64,000 nt of DNA from Photobacterium aphoticum (lineage in GTDB: Bacteria > Pseudomonadota > Gammaproteobacteria > Enterobacterales > Vibrionaceae). Location of the stretch: assembly GCF_001029435.1 (NCBI RefSeq), contig NZ_LDOV01000001.1, positions 124,001 through 188,000 of the forward strand, written 5' to 3'. The notes beneath the pieces were generated by a model. It did no database searches, had not been told where the DNA came from, and saw only the letters and a program-made list of their open reading frames with translations. A program made the position numbers and the translations under genes. Of this stretch, positions 24,938-32,208 are shown piece by piece (the first letter of the stretch is position 1; each line of letters starts with the position of its first letter).

Positions 24938-24969
24938 ATAAACGTATTGAGGTGCCTCAATACGTTTAT
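24938..24969 (-). terminator. Terminator of the secreted-protein/lipoprotein pair
   Basis: A perfect 14-bp inverted repeat (ATAAACGTATTGAG with a 4-nt loop) just beyond the stop at 24981, T-rich on the minus strand. Confidence 0.8.
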
Positions 24970-24980
24970 CGGTATTATTT

Positions 24981-25400
24981 TTAGAGTTTTTTTAAGTTAA
25001 CGATTTGGTAGTCATGAGGTTCACTAGGTGCATGGATTTCGCCGGTGAATTGGTTATTTCCATTGTAGGTATAAACGCCAGTCAGATCGCTGGTACATTC
25101 ACCCCATGGGCAAAAGAAGATGCCATTAAAACTAAAGCCATTCTCATTGGCCGTGATTTTCCCTCGAAAACGCTGTGATCCGCTGGTTTTTTCTAAGGTG
25201 TAGCTATCACCTTGTTGACTGATTTCACAGCGAAAGTCGGGGTAGGTGTATTTCTCACCCAATCCATCAAACTGAGTCAGAGAGCAACTGTAATGCCCAA
25301 CCCATGCTTGTAGTGGTTGAGGCGACGCCTTGTCAGCCAGTGCGGAGGGACTCAGGGCGATAAGGCTGGTAAAGATCATGAGTGATAAGGATGATTTCAT
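24981..25400 (-). CDS. Small secreted protein of unknown family
   Basis: From the ATG at 25400 (preferred; the upstream in-frame start adds an unlikely 11 residues) the product has 139 residues: a signal peptide ending ALA near residue 22, then a beta-rich mature domain with four cysteines (HYSCSL, DFRCEI, FFCPWGEC) that could form two disulphides. Words such as WVGHYSCSLTQFDG and GVYTYNGNNQFTGEI suggest a lipocalin-like or small barrel fold; this is only an impression. It follows a small lipoprotein gene with about 30 bp spacing. Confidence 0.65.
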   Translation of the reverse strand: MKSSLSLMIFTSLIALSPSALADKASPQPLQAWVGHYSCSLTQFDGLGEKYTYPDFRCEISQQGDSYTLEKTSGSQRFRGKITANENGFSFNGIFFCPWGECTSDLTGVYTYNGNNQFTGEIHAPSEPHDYQIVNLKKL

Positions 25401-25429
25401 AACAGACTCAATATAAGAAAGTGAAAGGA

Positions 25430-25723
25430 TCAACTGCGTGATTTTGTTGACGGATTATCTTGTTGTGTATTAACCCATGCCGGATTAAAAATGGAACCAT
25501 CGGCATTAATGAAATATTGATGGGTGACTGTCTCAGTCTGTTTTAAGGTGTCGACTTTGTAGACATTAAAGCTGCCTTTATTGGTGTGACCAATGAGGTA
25601 GCTATTGAATTCCGACGTTTCGATAGTCATCGGAGATTGAATTAAATATTGGTTAGCGATCAGCGAGCTGGTGCAACCGGTTAAGATAAAGAGAGTGATG
25701 AGGAATGAAAAAACGATTTTCAT
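25430..25723 (-). CDS. Small lipoprotein of unknown family
   Basis: The ATG at 25723 has a good AGGAG ribosome site. It gives 97 residues with a lipobox (FILTGC, Cys 17). The rest has no motif I recognise. It is the first gene of a probable two-gene operon with the secreted protein downstream. Confidence 0.7.
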   Translation of the reverse strand: MKIVFSFLITLFILTGCTSSLIANQYLIQSPMTIETSEFNSYLIGHTNKGSFNVYKVDTLKQTETVTHQYFINADGSIFNPAWVNTQQDNPSTKSRS

Positions 25724-25759
25724 ACATGCTCCTGCACAAGTGAAAATAAAAGAAGGCAC

Positions 25760-26069
25760 TGTCTTTTCAATGGAAAACGCTTGGGGATACTGTTAATTAG
25801 CGCGCAATTTATCACGACTGTTTTCAACGTGCTTGAACAGGATACAGATATTGAAAACGGGTAAATCGTGTATCGAGTCATATCACATTTGACAGTGATG
25901 GATGCGTCAGTTGTTGCACTTTTATTTTGTTTTTGACGCTTTTAGGCCGTTGAAAAAGTTGTGAAATGACCGCTGGTATGTTGAAAGGCGAGGGCTGGAA
26001 AGATGCGGCAATTAGGAGTGAAAGGGGAGGCGACGAAAGTAGCAGGGTAATGAAACAAAAAAGGAATAA
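25760..26069. other. Intergenic region between brnQ and the lipoprotein pair
   Basis: About 310 bp. An open frame at 25878-26081 on the minus strand has no ribosome site and ordinary composition and is not called. The region holds the promoter of the lipoprotein pair. Confidence 0.5.
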
Positions 26070-26092
26070 CGCCAGCAGCAAGGCCGCTGGCG
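26070..26092 (-). terminator. Terminator of brnQ
   Basis: CGCCAGC and GCTGGCG form a stem just beyond the brnQ stop, followed on the minus strand by a T-rich stretch ending in six T. Confidence 0.8.
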
Positions 26093-26110
26093 TAGTGTTA
26101 GCGAAATGGC

Positions 26111-27418
26111 TTATGACTGCGTCGACACCGCAGAATTAGCTTGCTGACGATACATCGGTAAGGCGCAAAACAGTAAGATGCTTAAGCAAGGTAACAACCA
26201 AGTTGCATGAGCACTGTATAGTGGCAGCCATTGTTCAAAAAAGTGGTCCATCGATACGGGCATCATGCCCAGAATGCTGATGGCATCAATGCTGCCGAAT
26301 GCGAATGCGGTAAACAATGTGGTCACGTAGATGGCACTGTAACGTTTATCACCAGGGTACACGAAAGCCGTCAGTACCAGCGCAATGGCGACCGGACACA
26401 AAATCAAAATAGCAGGTAAGCTGACTGCAAGAATTTGGTTCAGGCCGATATTCGCAATCAAACCGGTCGCGATGATCACAATGGTCGCACTGCGGCGAAA
26501 TGGCACATTGAACGTTTGCTCGTAGTACTCGGTACACGCATTGGTTAAACCCACGGTTGTCGTTAAACAAGCCATGATAATAATCGCGGCCAATAGCCAT
26601 TGACCATAATCACCAAAGGTATGTGCCACATAACGTGTTAGCAATTCGCCCCCGTTTGTCACGCCTTCAGCAATCGGCGCGGAGGTGGCCCCCACGTAGC
26701 CTAATGCAATATAGCAAGCACCCATCAGTACCGCATAAATGAGGGCGACTTTGCAGGTAATGCGGCTCACGGCTTTGGTTTGTGTTACGCCTTTGTCATG
26801 GATAGTTTTGATCACCACCCAACCAAATCCGACGGCGGCGATGGCATCCATGGTCATGTAACCTTGTACCAGACCTTGTGTTAGGGCGCTGTCAATAAAA
26901 TGCGACTGAGGAGCGGGGGGAAGTGCTAGCGGTGACACCATGGCGTAAATCGCCAAAATCGCCAGCAAAATGATAAGCATCGGTGTCATCACTTTACCAA
27001 TGTAATCCACCAGTTTTCCGGGACGAAACGCTAAGATCAATGTCACCAAGCAGAAAAGAAATGAAAACAAAGGCAGGCAGTTATCACTGACAAACGGCGC
27101 AATACCCATTTCATATGCGACGGTGACGGCGCGCGGCATACTGAAAGCCGGACCAACAGCCGTTAGGATCGCGACCCACATTGCCGTTGCGACCCCTGCA
27201 GGTAGTGGATGGGTCAGCAGCTTGCTGTCATTCAGGCGACCGAAAACCACCAGGGTTAACGCTGGCAGACCGACAGCCGTGATCAAGAACCCGCCCATTG
27301 CAGGGAGTAAATGTTGCCCAGCCTCTAGGCCCAGAAACGGTGGAAAGATAATGTTGCCTGCACCAAGGAACATGGCGAAGGTCATTAAGCCGATGGCGAG
27401 TATGTCGCTGGTTTTCAT
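26111..27418 (-). CDS. brnQ: Branched-chain amino acid transporter BrnQ
   Basis: This 435-residue LIVCS-family permease imports leucine, isoleucine and valine with Na+ or H+. It has about twelve hydrophobic helices and the family's opening segment (ILAIGLMTFAMFLGAGNIIFPP). The start at 27418 is preceded by an AAGGAC ribosome site. The message carries a 5' leader with an Ile/Val-rich peptide and alternative hairpins (27509-27586), so expression is probably controlled by attenuation in response to charged tRNA-Ile/Val. Confidence 0.95.
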   Translation of the reverse strand: MKTSDILAIGLMTFAMFLGAGNIIFPPFLGLEAGQHLLPAMGGFLITAVGLPALTLVVFGRLNDSKLLTHPLPAGVATAMWVAILTAVGPAFSMPRAVTVAYEMGIAPFVSDNCLPLFSFLFCLVTLILAFRPGKLVDYIGKVMTPMLIILLAILAIYAMVSPLALPPAPQSHFIDSALTQGLVQGYMTMDAIAAVGFGWVVIKTIHDKGVTQTKAVSRITCKVALIYAVLMGACYIALGYVGATSAPIAEGVTNGGELLTRYVAHTFGDYGQWLLAAIIIMACLTTTVGLTNACTEYYEQTFNVPFRRSATIVIIATGLIANIGLNQILAVSLPAILILCPVAIALVLTAFVYPGDKRYSAIYVTTLFTAFAFGSIDAISILGMMPVSMDHFFEQWLPLYSAHATWLLPCLSILLFCALPMYRQQANSAVSTQS

Positions 27419-27508
27419 TGGACAAGTCCTTATTCTATACCCGTTATGCTTACGGGGTATGTTGTGTTTGGACCGTCAGAATGCTGGAAGAAAAAAGGAA
27501 GGTTGTCT

Positions 27509-27544
27509 CCGTCAGCATGGCTGACGGAAATAGCCGCCAGCCTA
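27509..27544 (-). promoter_or_regulatory. Attenuator hairpins upstream of brnQ
   Basis: On the minus strand a segment GGCTGGCGG, starting in the leader stop codon (27542-27534), can pair with CCGTCAGCC (antiterminator, one mismatch). The latter segment can instead pair with GCTGACGG just downstream (27509-27516 with 27520-27527, perfect 8 bp, loop 3). The second form is followed after about 10 nt by a T-rich tract with six T. The two hairpins exclude each other, as in classical amino-acid attenuators. The gap before the T-run makes the terminator less than ideal. Confidence 0.68.
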
Positions 27545-27586
27545 GATAACGATGACTAGGACGACGACAGAAATAATGGTATTCAT
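27542..27586 (-). CDS. brnQ leader peptide, Ile/Val-rich
   Basis: The 14-residue frame reads MNTIISVVVLVIVI: four Ile, five Val and one Leu, ten of fourteen residues branched-chain, clustered before the stop. The stop codon abuts the antiterminator segment. The frame is open upstream to an ATG at 27667, which would give a 41-residue peptide with the same end; neither start has a strong ribosome site. A 6-codon frame with a better site (ATG 27600 region) ends in a TGA overlapping the ATG at 27586 and might provide coupling. A branched-chain amino-acid sensing role is inferred. Confidence 0.65.
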   Translation of the reverse strand: MNTIISVVVLVIVI

Positions 27587-27884
27587 TGCGCGCAACAACG
27601 CATTTTCGCTCAACGCCTGAGGCGCAGAAGCAAAAGAGCAGCGATGTGAGAAATTTGAAGTAAGCATAGTTATTCAAGTGAGTAGCGAGCAATGTCCACA
27701 ACATATAAGTAAATACGCGTGCTGTAAATAGGCAGTGGGAGAATTTCCCGTTTTAATAAACGGCTAGGTGTTGCGCGCCAGAGAGGTGCGCGAAAAGAAA
27801 GCGAGCATAAAATCAGCAATCGGGTGAAAGGCTGCCAAGAAAGTCAGGCTTTTTTGCTGCTTAATATGGAAAGCTTGAAAAGAA
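27587..27884. other. Promoter region of the brnQ leader
   Basis: About 300 bp with the transcription start of brnQ on the minus strand. Contains GGGAGAATTTCCC (27738-27749 area) followed by a hairpin CCGTTT-TAAT-AAACGG. No gene is supported. Confidence 0.4.
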
Positions 27885-27911
27885 AAAATGGAGCGCGAGG
27901 CTCCATTTTTA
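27885..27911 (-). terminator. Terminator of the small membrane protein gene
   Basis: AAATGGAGC and GCTCCATTT form a stem around CGCGAG, with A/T runs outside, 8 bp past the stop at 27919. Confidence 0.88.
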
Positions 27912-27918
27912 TAGGCGA

Positions 27919-28119
27919 TTAGCTGATAATGCCGGTCAATAAACCCGCAAAAATCAGGCTCGCTACCCCATAGAATCCAAATTCAATACGTGACTCTGTT
28001 GCGCTTTTTTCATCTGTACTTTTTAGGGTTGCCATGGTGAAAAATGCGCCACCCGCCAAGCCGATCAATAAGATGATTAAGCCAAATAGTATACCTTCGA
28101 TAAGATAAGTCACATCCAT
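27919..28119 (-). CDS. Small two-helix membrane protein
   Basis: The ATG at 28119, with an AAAGGAT ribosome site, gives 66 residues: an N-terminal helix (about 8-30, rich in Gly/Leu/Ile), a short polar loop with charged residues, and a second helix to the end. I do not recognise the family. It is flanked by its own terminator and lies upstream of the brnQ promoter region, on the same strand. Confidence 0.65.
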   Translation of the reverse strand: MDVTYLIEGILFGLIILLIGLAGGAFFTMATLKSTDEKSATESRIEFGFYGVASLIFAGLLTGIIS

Positions 28120-28534
28120 GCTTATATCCTTTGTGGCACGGGAAAACGAGTGGCACGGATGATACACCTTTGGCCGTGGTTGGCAATGAAAAAATGTTAA
28201 CAGAATTCAGGAAACGTTCTCCTTGGTCACTTATTCGGCACGTACGAATTAATAGGCATCAATGGCATATAAAGTGTTGGTTTTTTCACCGCTAAAGCCT
28301 GTGAAATGGGTTATGGTTGACTCGTGATTATAGGTGAAAAATTGAGCGCATAGTTCGACACAGAAGAGAGGAAAAGCGACCTACACACAAAGGGAATTCA
28401 TAAATGGCCGATTATCACTAACGGGCAACATAATTCGCTAAAAGTCGCTGAAATGCAGACCTTTGTGGTGAGATAAGCCTGCTATCTTCCATTACGCTTT
28501 AAAGAGAAAGCCAATATATAGAGGGGGCAGCGTG
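28120..28534. other. Intergenic region before the KdgK-like gene
   Basis: About 400 bp between divergent genes, holding promoters for both. I looked for a KdgR-type box and saw no convincing match. Confidence 0.4.
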
Positions 28535-29458
28535 GTGAAGATTGCGTGTTTTGGTGAATGTATGGTGGAACTCAGCGGCCAGCCTCTGCAACGTACGTTT
28601 GGGGGGGATACGCTCAATACGGCATTGTATTTGGCGCGGTTAGGGCGGCCTCGGGGCATCGAGGTTTGTTATGCTACGGCGCTGGGTGTCGATACCATCA
28701 GTCAGGATATGTTGACGTCGTGGCAGAACGAGCAGATCGATACGCGAATGGTACGTCAGTTACCCCATAAATTGCCCGGCCTCTATTTGGTCGAAACCGA
28801 ACCCAGCGGGAGACGGCATTACCATTATTGGCGTAATGACAGTGCCGCTAAATTCTATTTTGCCGATTTTCAGTCGCCCTTGGAGCAAGCGATTGAGCGT
28901 CGAGAGATAGATGTGCTTTATATCAGCGGGATCAGTTTGGCGATTTTAGCGGAAGAAGCGAAAGCGGTATTAGTGACGCTGGTAGAGAAGCATCACCAGC
29001 AGGGTGGCAAAGTGATATTTGATAATAACTTTCGGCCACAACTCTGGACCGCTAAACAAGCCCAATACTGGTATAGCCAGGTGTTACCGTTTGTCGATAT
29101 CGCCTTATTAACGGAGCAAGATGAGTTACGCATCTGGGGAGAAGGAGACAGTGTTGGCCGTTGCCAGCAATTTGGCTGTGATGAAGTGGTGATCAAGCGG
29201 GGGAGTGCCCCGTGTATCGTGGCGACCGGGTTGCAGTCGAGTCAGCCACATATTACACAGGTGGCTGCACAGCATGTTAAGACGGTTATCGATAGCACAG
29301 CATCAGGGGATGCTTTTGCGGCCGGATACCTGGCAGGGCGGCTTGCTGGCAGCAGTGCAACCGCAGCGGCAGAGTTAGGCCATCAATTGGCTGCGTTGGT
29401 GTTACAGCATGAAGGGGCTATTATTCCCTTGGAAGCCATGAAAGGCGTTTTGTCTTAA
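28535..29458 (+). CDS. kdgK: PfkB-family sugar kinase, probable 2-keto-3-deoxygluconate kinase
   Basis: This ribokinase-fold protein of about 307 residues phosphorylates a sugar acid, most likely KDG to KDPG in the Entner-Doudoroff branch. The N-terminal KIACFGECMVEL and FGGDTLNTALYLARLG match KdgK proteins; the C-terminal signature DSTASGDAFAAGYLAGR holds the catalytic Asp and anion hole. The second of two tandem GTG codons (28535) is best spaced from the GAGGGGG ribosome site. It stands alone, without the aldolase or a transporter, so the precise substrate is inferred. Confidence 0.85.
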   Translation: MKIACFGECMVELSGQPLQRTFGGDTLNTALYLARLGRPRGIEVCYATALGVDTISQDMLTSWQNEQIDTRMVRQLPHKLPGLYLVETEPSGRRHYHYWRNDSAAKFYFADFQSPLEQAIERREIDVLYISGISLAILAEEAKAVLVTLVEKHHQQGGKVIFDNNFRPQLWTAKQAQYWYSQVLPFVDIALLTEQDELRIWGEGDSVGRCQQFGCDEVVIKRGSAPCIVATGLQSSQPHITQVAAQHVKTVIDSTASGDAFAAGYLAGRLAGSSATAAAELGHQLAALVLQHEGAIIPLEAMKGVLS

Positions 29459-29603
29459 TGTGCCAGACACGCATCGCCTCCTCTGATGCACGAATTTTGA
29501 AGGCTGGACGTGAACGCGAAGCCGGATTTTGCAGCAAAGCGTGTGCAGAGAGAATAGATTGTACAGATATCAGGCAATTGATTATTTTTATTGAAATTAT
29601 TGG

Positions 29604-29631
29604 TTGACTCACTGCGTGCTTTCCGTAGAAT
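29604..29631 (+). promoter_or_regulatory. Promoter of the tRNA cluster
   Basis: TTGACT and TAGAAT are separated by 16 bp, ending about 40 bp before the first tRNA: a strong sigma-70 promoter placed as expected for a tRNA operon. Confidence 0.75.
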
Positions 29632-29670
29632 GCAACGCATACCGCAGCGGAGAACGCTGATTGGTACGAA

Positions 29671-29744
29671 GGCGCGTTGGCAGAGTGGCTATGCAGCGGA
29701 TTGCAAATCCGTGGACCTCGGTTCGACTCCGGGACGCGCCTCCA
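29671..29744 (+). tRNA. tRNA-Cys(GCA)
   Basis: The 74-nt cloverleaf has acceptor GGCGCGT pairing with ACGCGCC, anticodon GCA in the loop ATTGCAAAT, T-loop GGTTCGACTCC, and encoded CCA. Confidence 0.97.
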
Positions 29745-29747
29745 TTT

Positions 29748-29823
29748 GCGACACTAGCTCAGTTGGTAGAGCGCAACCTTGCCAAGGTTGAGGTCACGAG
29801 TTCGAACCTCGTGTGTCGCTCCA
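29748..29823 (+). tRNA. tRNA-Gly(GCC)
   Basis: The 76-nt cloverleaf has acceptor GCGACAC/GTGTCGC, D-loop AGTTGGTAGAG, anticodon GCC in CTTGCCAAG, T-arm CACGAG-TTCGAAC-CTCGTG, and encoded CCA. Confidence 0.97.
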
Positions 29824-29846
29824 AATTGATGGATGATGTGACCGAA

Positions 29847-29885
29847 CACGAGGAACCTCGTGCCCAAGCTGGTCGCGTCGCTCCA
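29847..29885 (+). pseudogene. Decayed 3' fragment of a second tRNA-Gly
   Basis: CACGAGGAACCTCGTG equals the T-arm of the upstream tRNA-Gly with TTC removed from the loop, and is followed by a degenerate GTCGCTCCA acceptor end. A 13-bp direct repeat (29815-29827 and 29877-29889) covers the 3' end plus AAATT. It looks like a duplicated tRNA copy that lost its 5' half. Confidence 0.6.
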
Positions 29886-29953
29886 AATTAAAGATATGGC
29901 TCAATAGAGTGGTATCAGATGGTGTTTCATTCAGGCACCGTAACGCATTGCGT

Positions 29954-30040
29954 GCCCTGGTGGTGAAATTGGTAGACACAAGGGATTTAAAATCCCTCGA
30001 CGTTCGCGTTGTGCCGGTTCAAGTCCGGCCCGGGGCACCA
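29954..30040 (+). tRNA. tRNA-Leu(UAA)
   Basis: The 87-nt class II tRNA has anticodon TAA in GGGATTTAAAATCCC, a long variable arm, the T-arm GCCGGTTCAAGTCCGGC, and encoded CCA. Confidence 0.96.
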
Positions 30041-30048
30041 TCTCATTG

Positions 30049-30080
30049 AAGGCTCACAAGGTAACTTGTGGGCCTTTTTT
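30049..30080 (+). terminator. Terminator of the tRNA operon
   Basis: AAGGCTCACAAG and CTTGTGGGCCTT form a stem with a GTAA loop, then six T. Confidence 0.92.
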
Positions 30081-30259
30081 GTATCCTCATTTTCTGCTTA
30101 TCTTCCTTCCTGATCGCATTTTTCATTTGTTTTGTCGTGTGTTGTTTAAGACGGCTTGTGTCACTGTGAATTCCTGCCTATCGTCGACGCATTGGTCTGC
30201 CCAAGGCTTTGTAGAGCGATCCAACGCTCATGGAAATGTCATGCAAAAGGAGAGTTGCC

Positions 30260-30823
30260 GTGCATTTGATCATTGATGTGGATTACCGTATCAGCGCGTC
30301 GAGTGATATTGATACAGAGGGTCATTCACCAGAGCCGAAAGAATACGCAGTGGTGGCGGGGATTGTGTTTGCAGATTGGCAATCCGATCACCGAATCGCT
30401 ACCCATACAGTGACAGTGGAGAAAGTCGCGCCTTACCAGCCTGGTCAGTTTTACAAGCGTGAATTACCGTGTTTGCTCGCGTTGATAGAAACTGTCACTC
30501 CTAGGCCGACAACGATTGTGATTGATGGCTATGTGACGCTCGGGCAAACGCAGCGTGACGGTTTAGGTGCATATCTTTATCGCACATTAGGTGAATGCAT
30601 ACCGGTGATCGGCATTGCAAAGAACCGTTTTGCAGACACGCCTGAAGCCTGCGAAGTATACCGAGGACAAAGTCAAAAACCAGTGTATGTGACGTGTATG
30701 GGCATGACGTTGGAAGAAGCCAAAGAGTGTGTACAGACGATGCACGGTCAATACCGTTTTCCAACCTTAGCCAAGGCCGTTGATTCTGAGTGTCGTCAGG
30801 CGAGCCCGACGGACACGCCATAA
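30260..30823 (+). CDS. Divergent endonuclease V-like protein
   Basis: The GTG at 30260 has an AGGAGAG site at ideal spacing, giving 187 residues; longer ATG starts add basic residues with no counterpart. The fold motifs of endonuclease V are in order: IIDVDY (first catalytic Asp), PYQPGQFYKRELP (catalytic Glu), VIDGY (second Asp), and PVIGIAKNRF. The DGxGxAHPRR loop of canonical enzymes is replaced here by DGYVTLGQTQRDGLG, so recognition of deaminated bases may differ. Canonical members nick DNA or RNA next to inosine. It is monocistronic. Confidence 0.72.
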   Translation: MHLIIDVDYRISASSDIDTEGHSPEPKEYAVVAGIVFADWQSDHRIATHTVTVEKVAPYQPGQFYKRELPCLLALIETVTPRPTTIVIDGYVTLGQTQRDGLGAYLYRTLGECIPVIGIAKNRFADTPEACEVYRGQSQKPVYVTCMGMTLEEAKECVQTMHGQYRFPTLAKAVDSECRQASPTDTP

Positions 30824-30825
30824 AA

Positions 30826-30845
30826 AAACCGGCCGAAGCCGGTTT
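30826..30845 (-). terminator. Terminator of the solute-binding-protein operon
   Basis: AAACCGGC, loop CGAA, GCCGGTTT. The T-run lies on the minus strand, so it serves the operon to the right. Confidence 0.85.
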
Positions 30846-30887
30846 CATCTGTATAGGAACGGTTTTAGTACCGTGAGAGAGGTAGGG

Positions 30888-32198
30888 CTACAGCACTGGC
30901 GTACAGTTACAGTTCTCGCCTTGTGCGTTGGCTTTGCTCTGTTGTTGCGGTGCATACCAGCGATTTAAACCGTTTTGCAGACGTGATGTCGCTTGTGCCG
31001 GTGTCATCTCACCTTTCATCACCGCGACGCTGGTGGTCCAGATCTCTTGTTCAAAGTTTGGTTTGCCACGAGAGAGGATTTGGCTGGAACTGCGGATCGT
31101 TGAATCACACTGCTCACGCCAGCTCATCATTTCTTGCGCGACCGGATCTTTCACATCAAAGAAATGGTTAGATAGCGAGAAAAAGCCAGAAATCTCGTTG
31201 GTTAAGATCTCTGCAAATTCGGATGAGGTCATCCAGGTCAGGAAAATTTCCGCTGCTTCCGGGTTCTTCGCTTTAGCATTGATCCCCATGCCTAAGTCAG
31301 TGTGATCACTGAAGTAACAGGCATCGCCTTTTTTCTCCACCGGTGGCGGGAAAGCCCCCATGTTCAGTTTGCCTTGGAAGGTGAGGATATCCCACGAGCC
31401 AGCCGGGAACACTGCCGCTTTGCCGTCGGCGAACAGGGCACGGGAATCGCCGTAGCCCCGTTGATCCGCATTGTCACCCATGTAGTTCGACCACTTCGCT
31501 AAGGTGCGGAAAGTATCCTGATAAGGTTTGCTGTCAATGCGCTCTGTGCCATCAATCAGGGCGCCACGGCCATCTTCACCTTTCCAATAAGTCGGGCCGA
31601 TATTCTGGAAGGCCAGCGCATCGGTTTCCCAGCGGTCTTTCAGACCCATCGCCAATGGCACGTAACCGGCGCGTTTGGCTTTTTCCAACACCCAGTAGAA
31701 ATCTGCATTGGTGACAGGCTCATTCACGCCCAGTTCTTTGAATATGTCTTTGTTGTAGAAGAAACCATGGATCACGGAGGCCATTGGCAAACAGAACGTT
31801 TGTGCGCCAGAGTCGGTTTGCCACGGCGCCAGTGCAAAGCTTGGGAAGTTTTCAATCCCTTCCATTTCGGTTACTTCTTTCAGTAACCCTTGCTTGAACA
31901 ATGGCAATGCCCCATCGAACGGGCGACAGGCCAGCAAGTCACCCGCTTGGCCGGATTCGATACGGTTTTTCAAATAGCCGACCGGATTGGCGTTCCATTC
32001 GGCGATATCCGCATCTGACGGTGAGACATAATCGACCTTGATGTCAGGGTAGTGCTTGTTAAACGCAGGAATGATTTTTTCATTCCAAATCGCGTTATCT
32101 GCACGCCAGGATTCAATCACAACACGTTGCTGAGCTTGTGCGGCAGACGTCAGCGTCAGCAGGGCAGCGGTTAATGAAGCTAAAGTTAACTTTTTCAT
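30888..32198 (-). CDS. Periplasmic sugar-type solute-binding protein
   Basis: Starting at the ATG at 32198 the protein has 436 residues with a standard signal peptide (LTSAAQAQQ) and the family 1 extracellular solute-binding fold (VVIESWRADNAIWNEKIIPAF, FFYNKDIFKELGV, AAVFPAGSWD). It would capture a sugar or oligosaccharide in the periplasm. No ABC permease or ATPase gene accompanies it. Instead it follows directly on a chemoreceptor gene, so it probably presents its ligand to that receptor. The extreme C-terminus (GENCNCTPVL) carries two cysteines and is not typical of the family. Confidence 0.88.
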   Translation of the reverse strand: MKKLTLASLTAALLTLTSAAQAQQRVVIESWRADNAIWNEKIIPAFNKHYPDIKVDYVSPSDADIAEWNANPVGYLKNRIESGQAGDLLACRPFDGALPLFKQGLLKEVTEMEGIENFPSFALAPWQTDSGAQTFCLPMASVIHGFFYNKDIFKELGVNEPVTNADFYWVLEKAKRAGYVPLAMGLKDRWETDALAFQNIGPTYWKGEDGRGALIDGTERIDSKPYQDTFRTLAKWSNYMGDNADQRGYGDSRALFADGKAAVFPAGSWDILTFQGKLNMGAFPPPVEKKGDACYFSDHTDLGMGINAKAKNPEAAEIFLTWMTSSEFAEILTNEISGFFSLSNHFFDVKDPVAQEMMSWREQCDSTIRSSSQILSRGKPNFEQEIWTTSVAVMKGEMTPAQATSRLQNGLNRWYAPQQQSKANAQGENCNCTPVL

Positions 32199-32208
32199 GC
32201 AGACACTC

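Noticed and set aside
25878..26081. 67-codon hydrophobic frame next to brnQ
   Set aside because: No ribosome site, and hydrophobicity comes from T-rich sequence; it runs up to the brnQ terminator.
27450..27704. 84-codon frame over the brnQ leader
   Set aside because: It is out of frame with the Ile/Val-rich leader peptide and reads through both attenuator hairpins; the short leader explains the region better.
28120..28531. KdgR operator before the kinase gene
   Set aside because: GGAAACGTTCTCC near 28211 is only partly palindromic and lacks the AAA/TTT flanks of KdgR boxes.
29815..29889. Integrase attachment site with an inserted island
   Set aside because: The 13-bp repeats are only 62 bp apart and no integrase or cargo is present; a decayed tRNA copy is the simpler reading.
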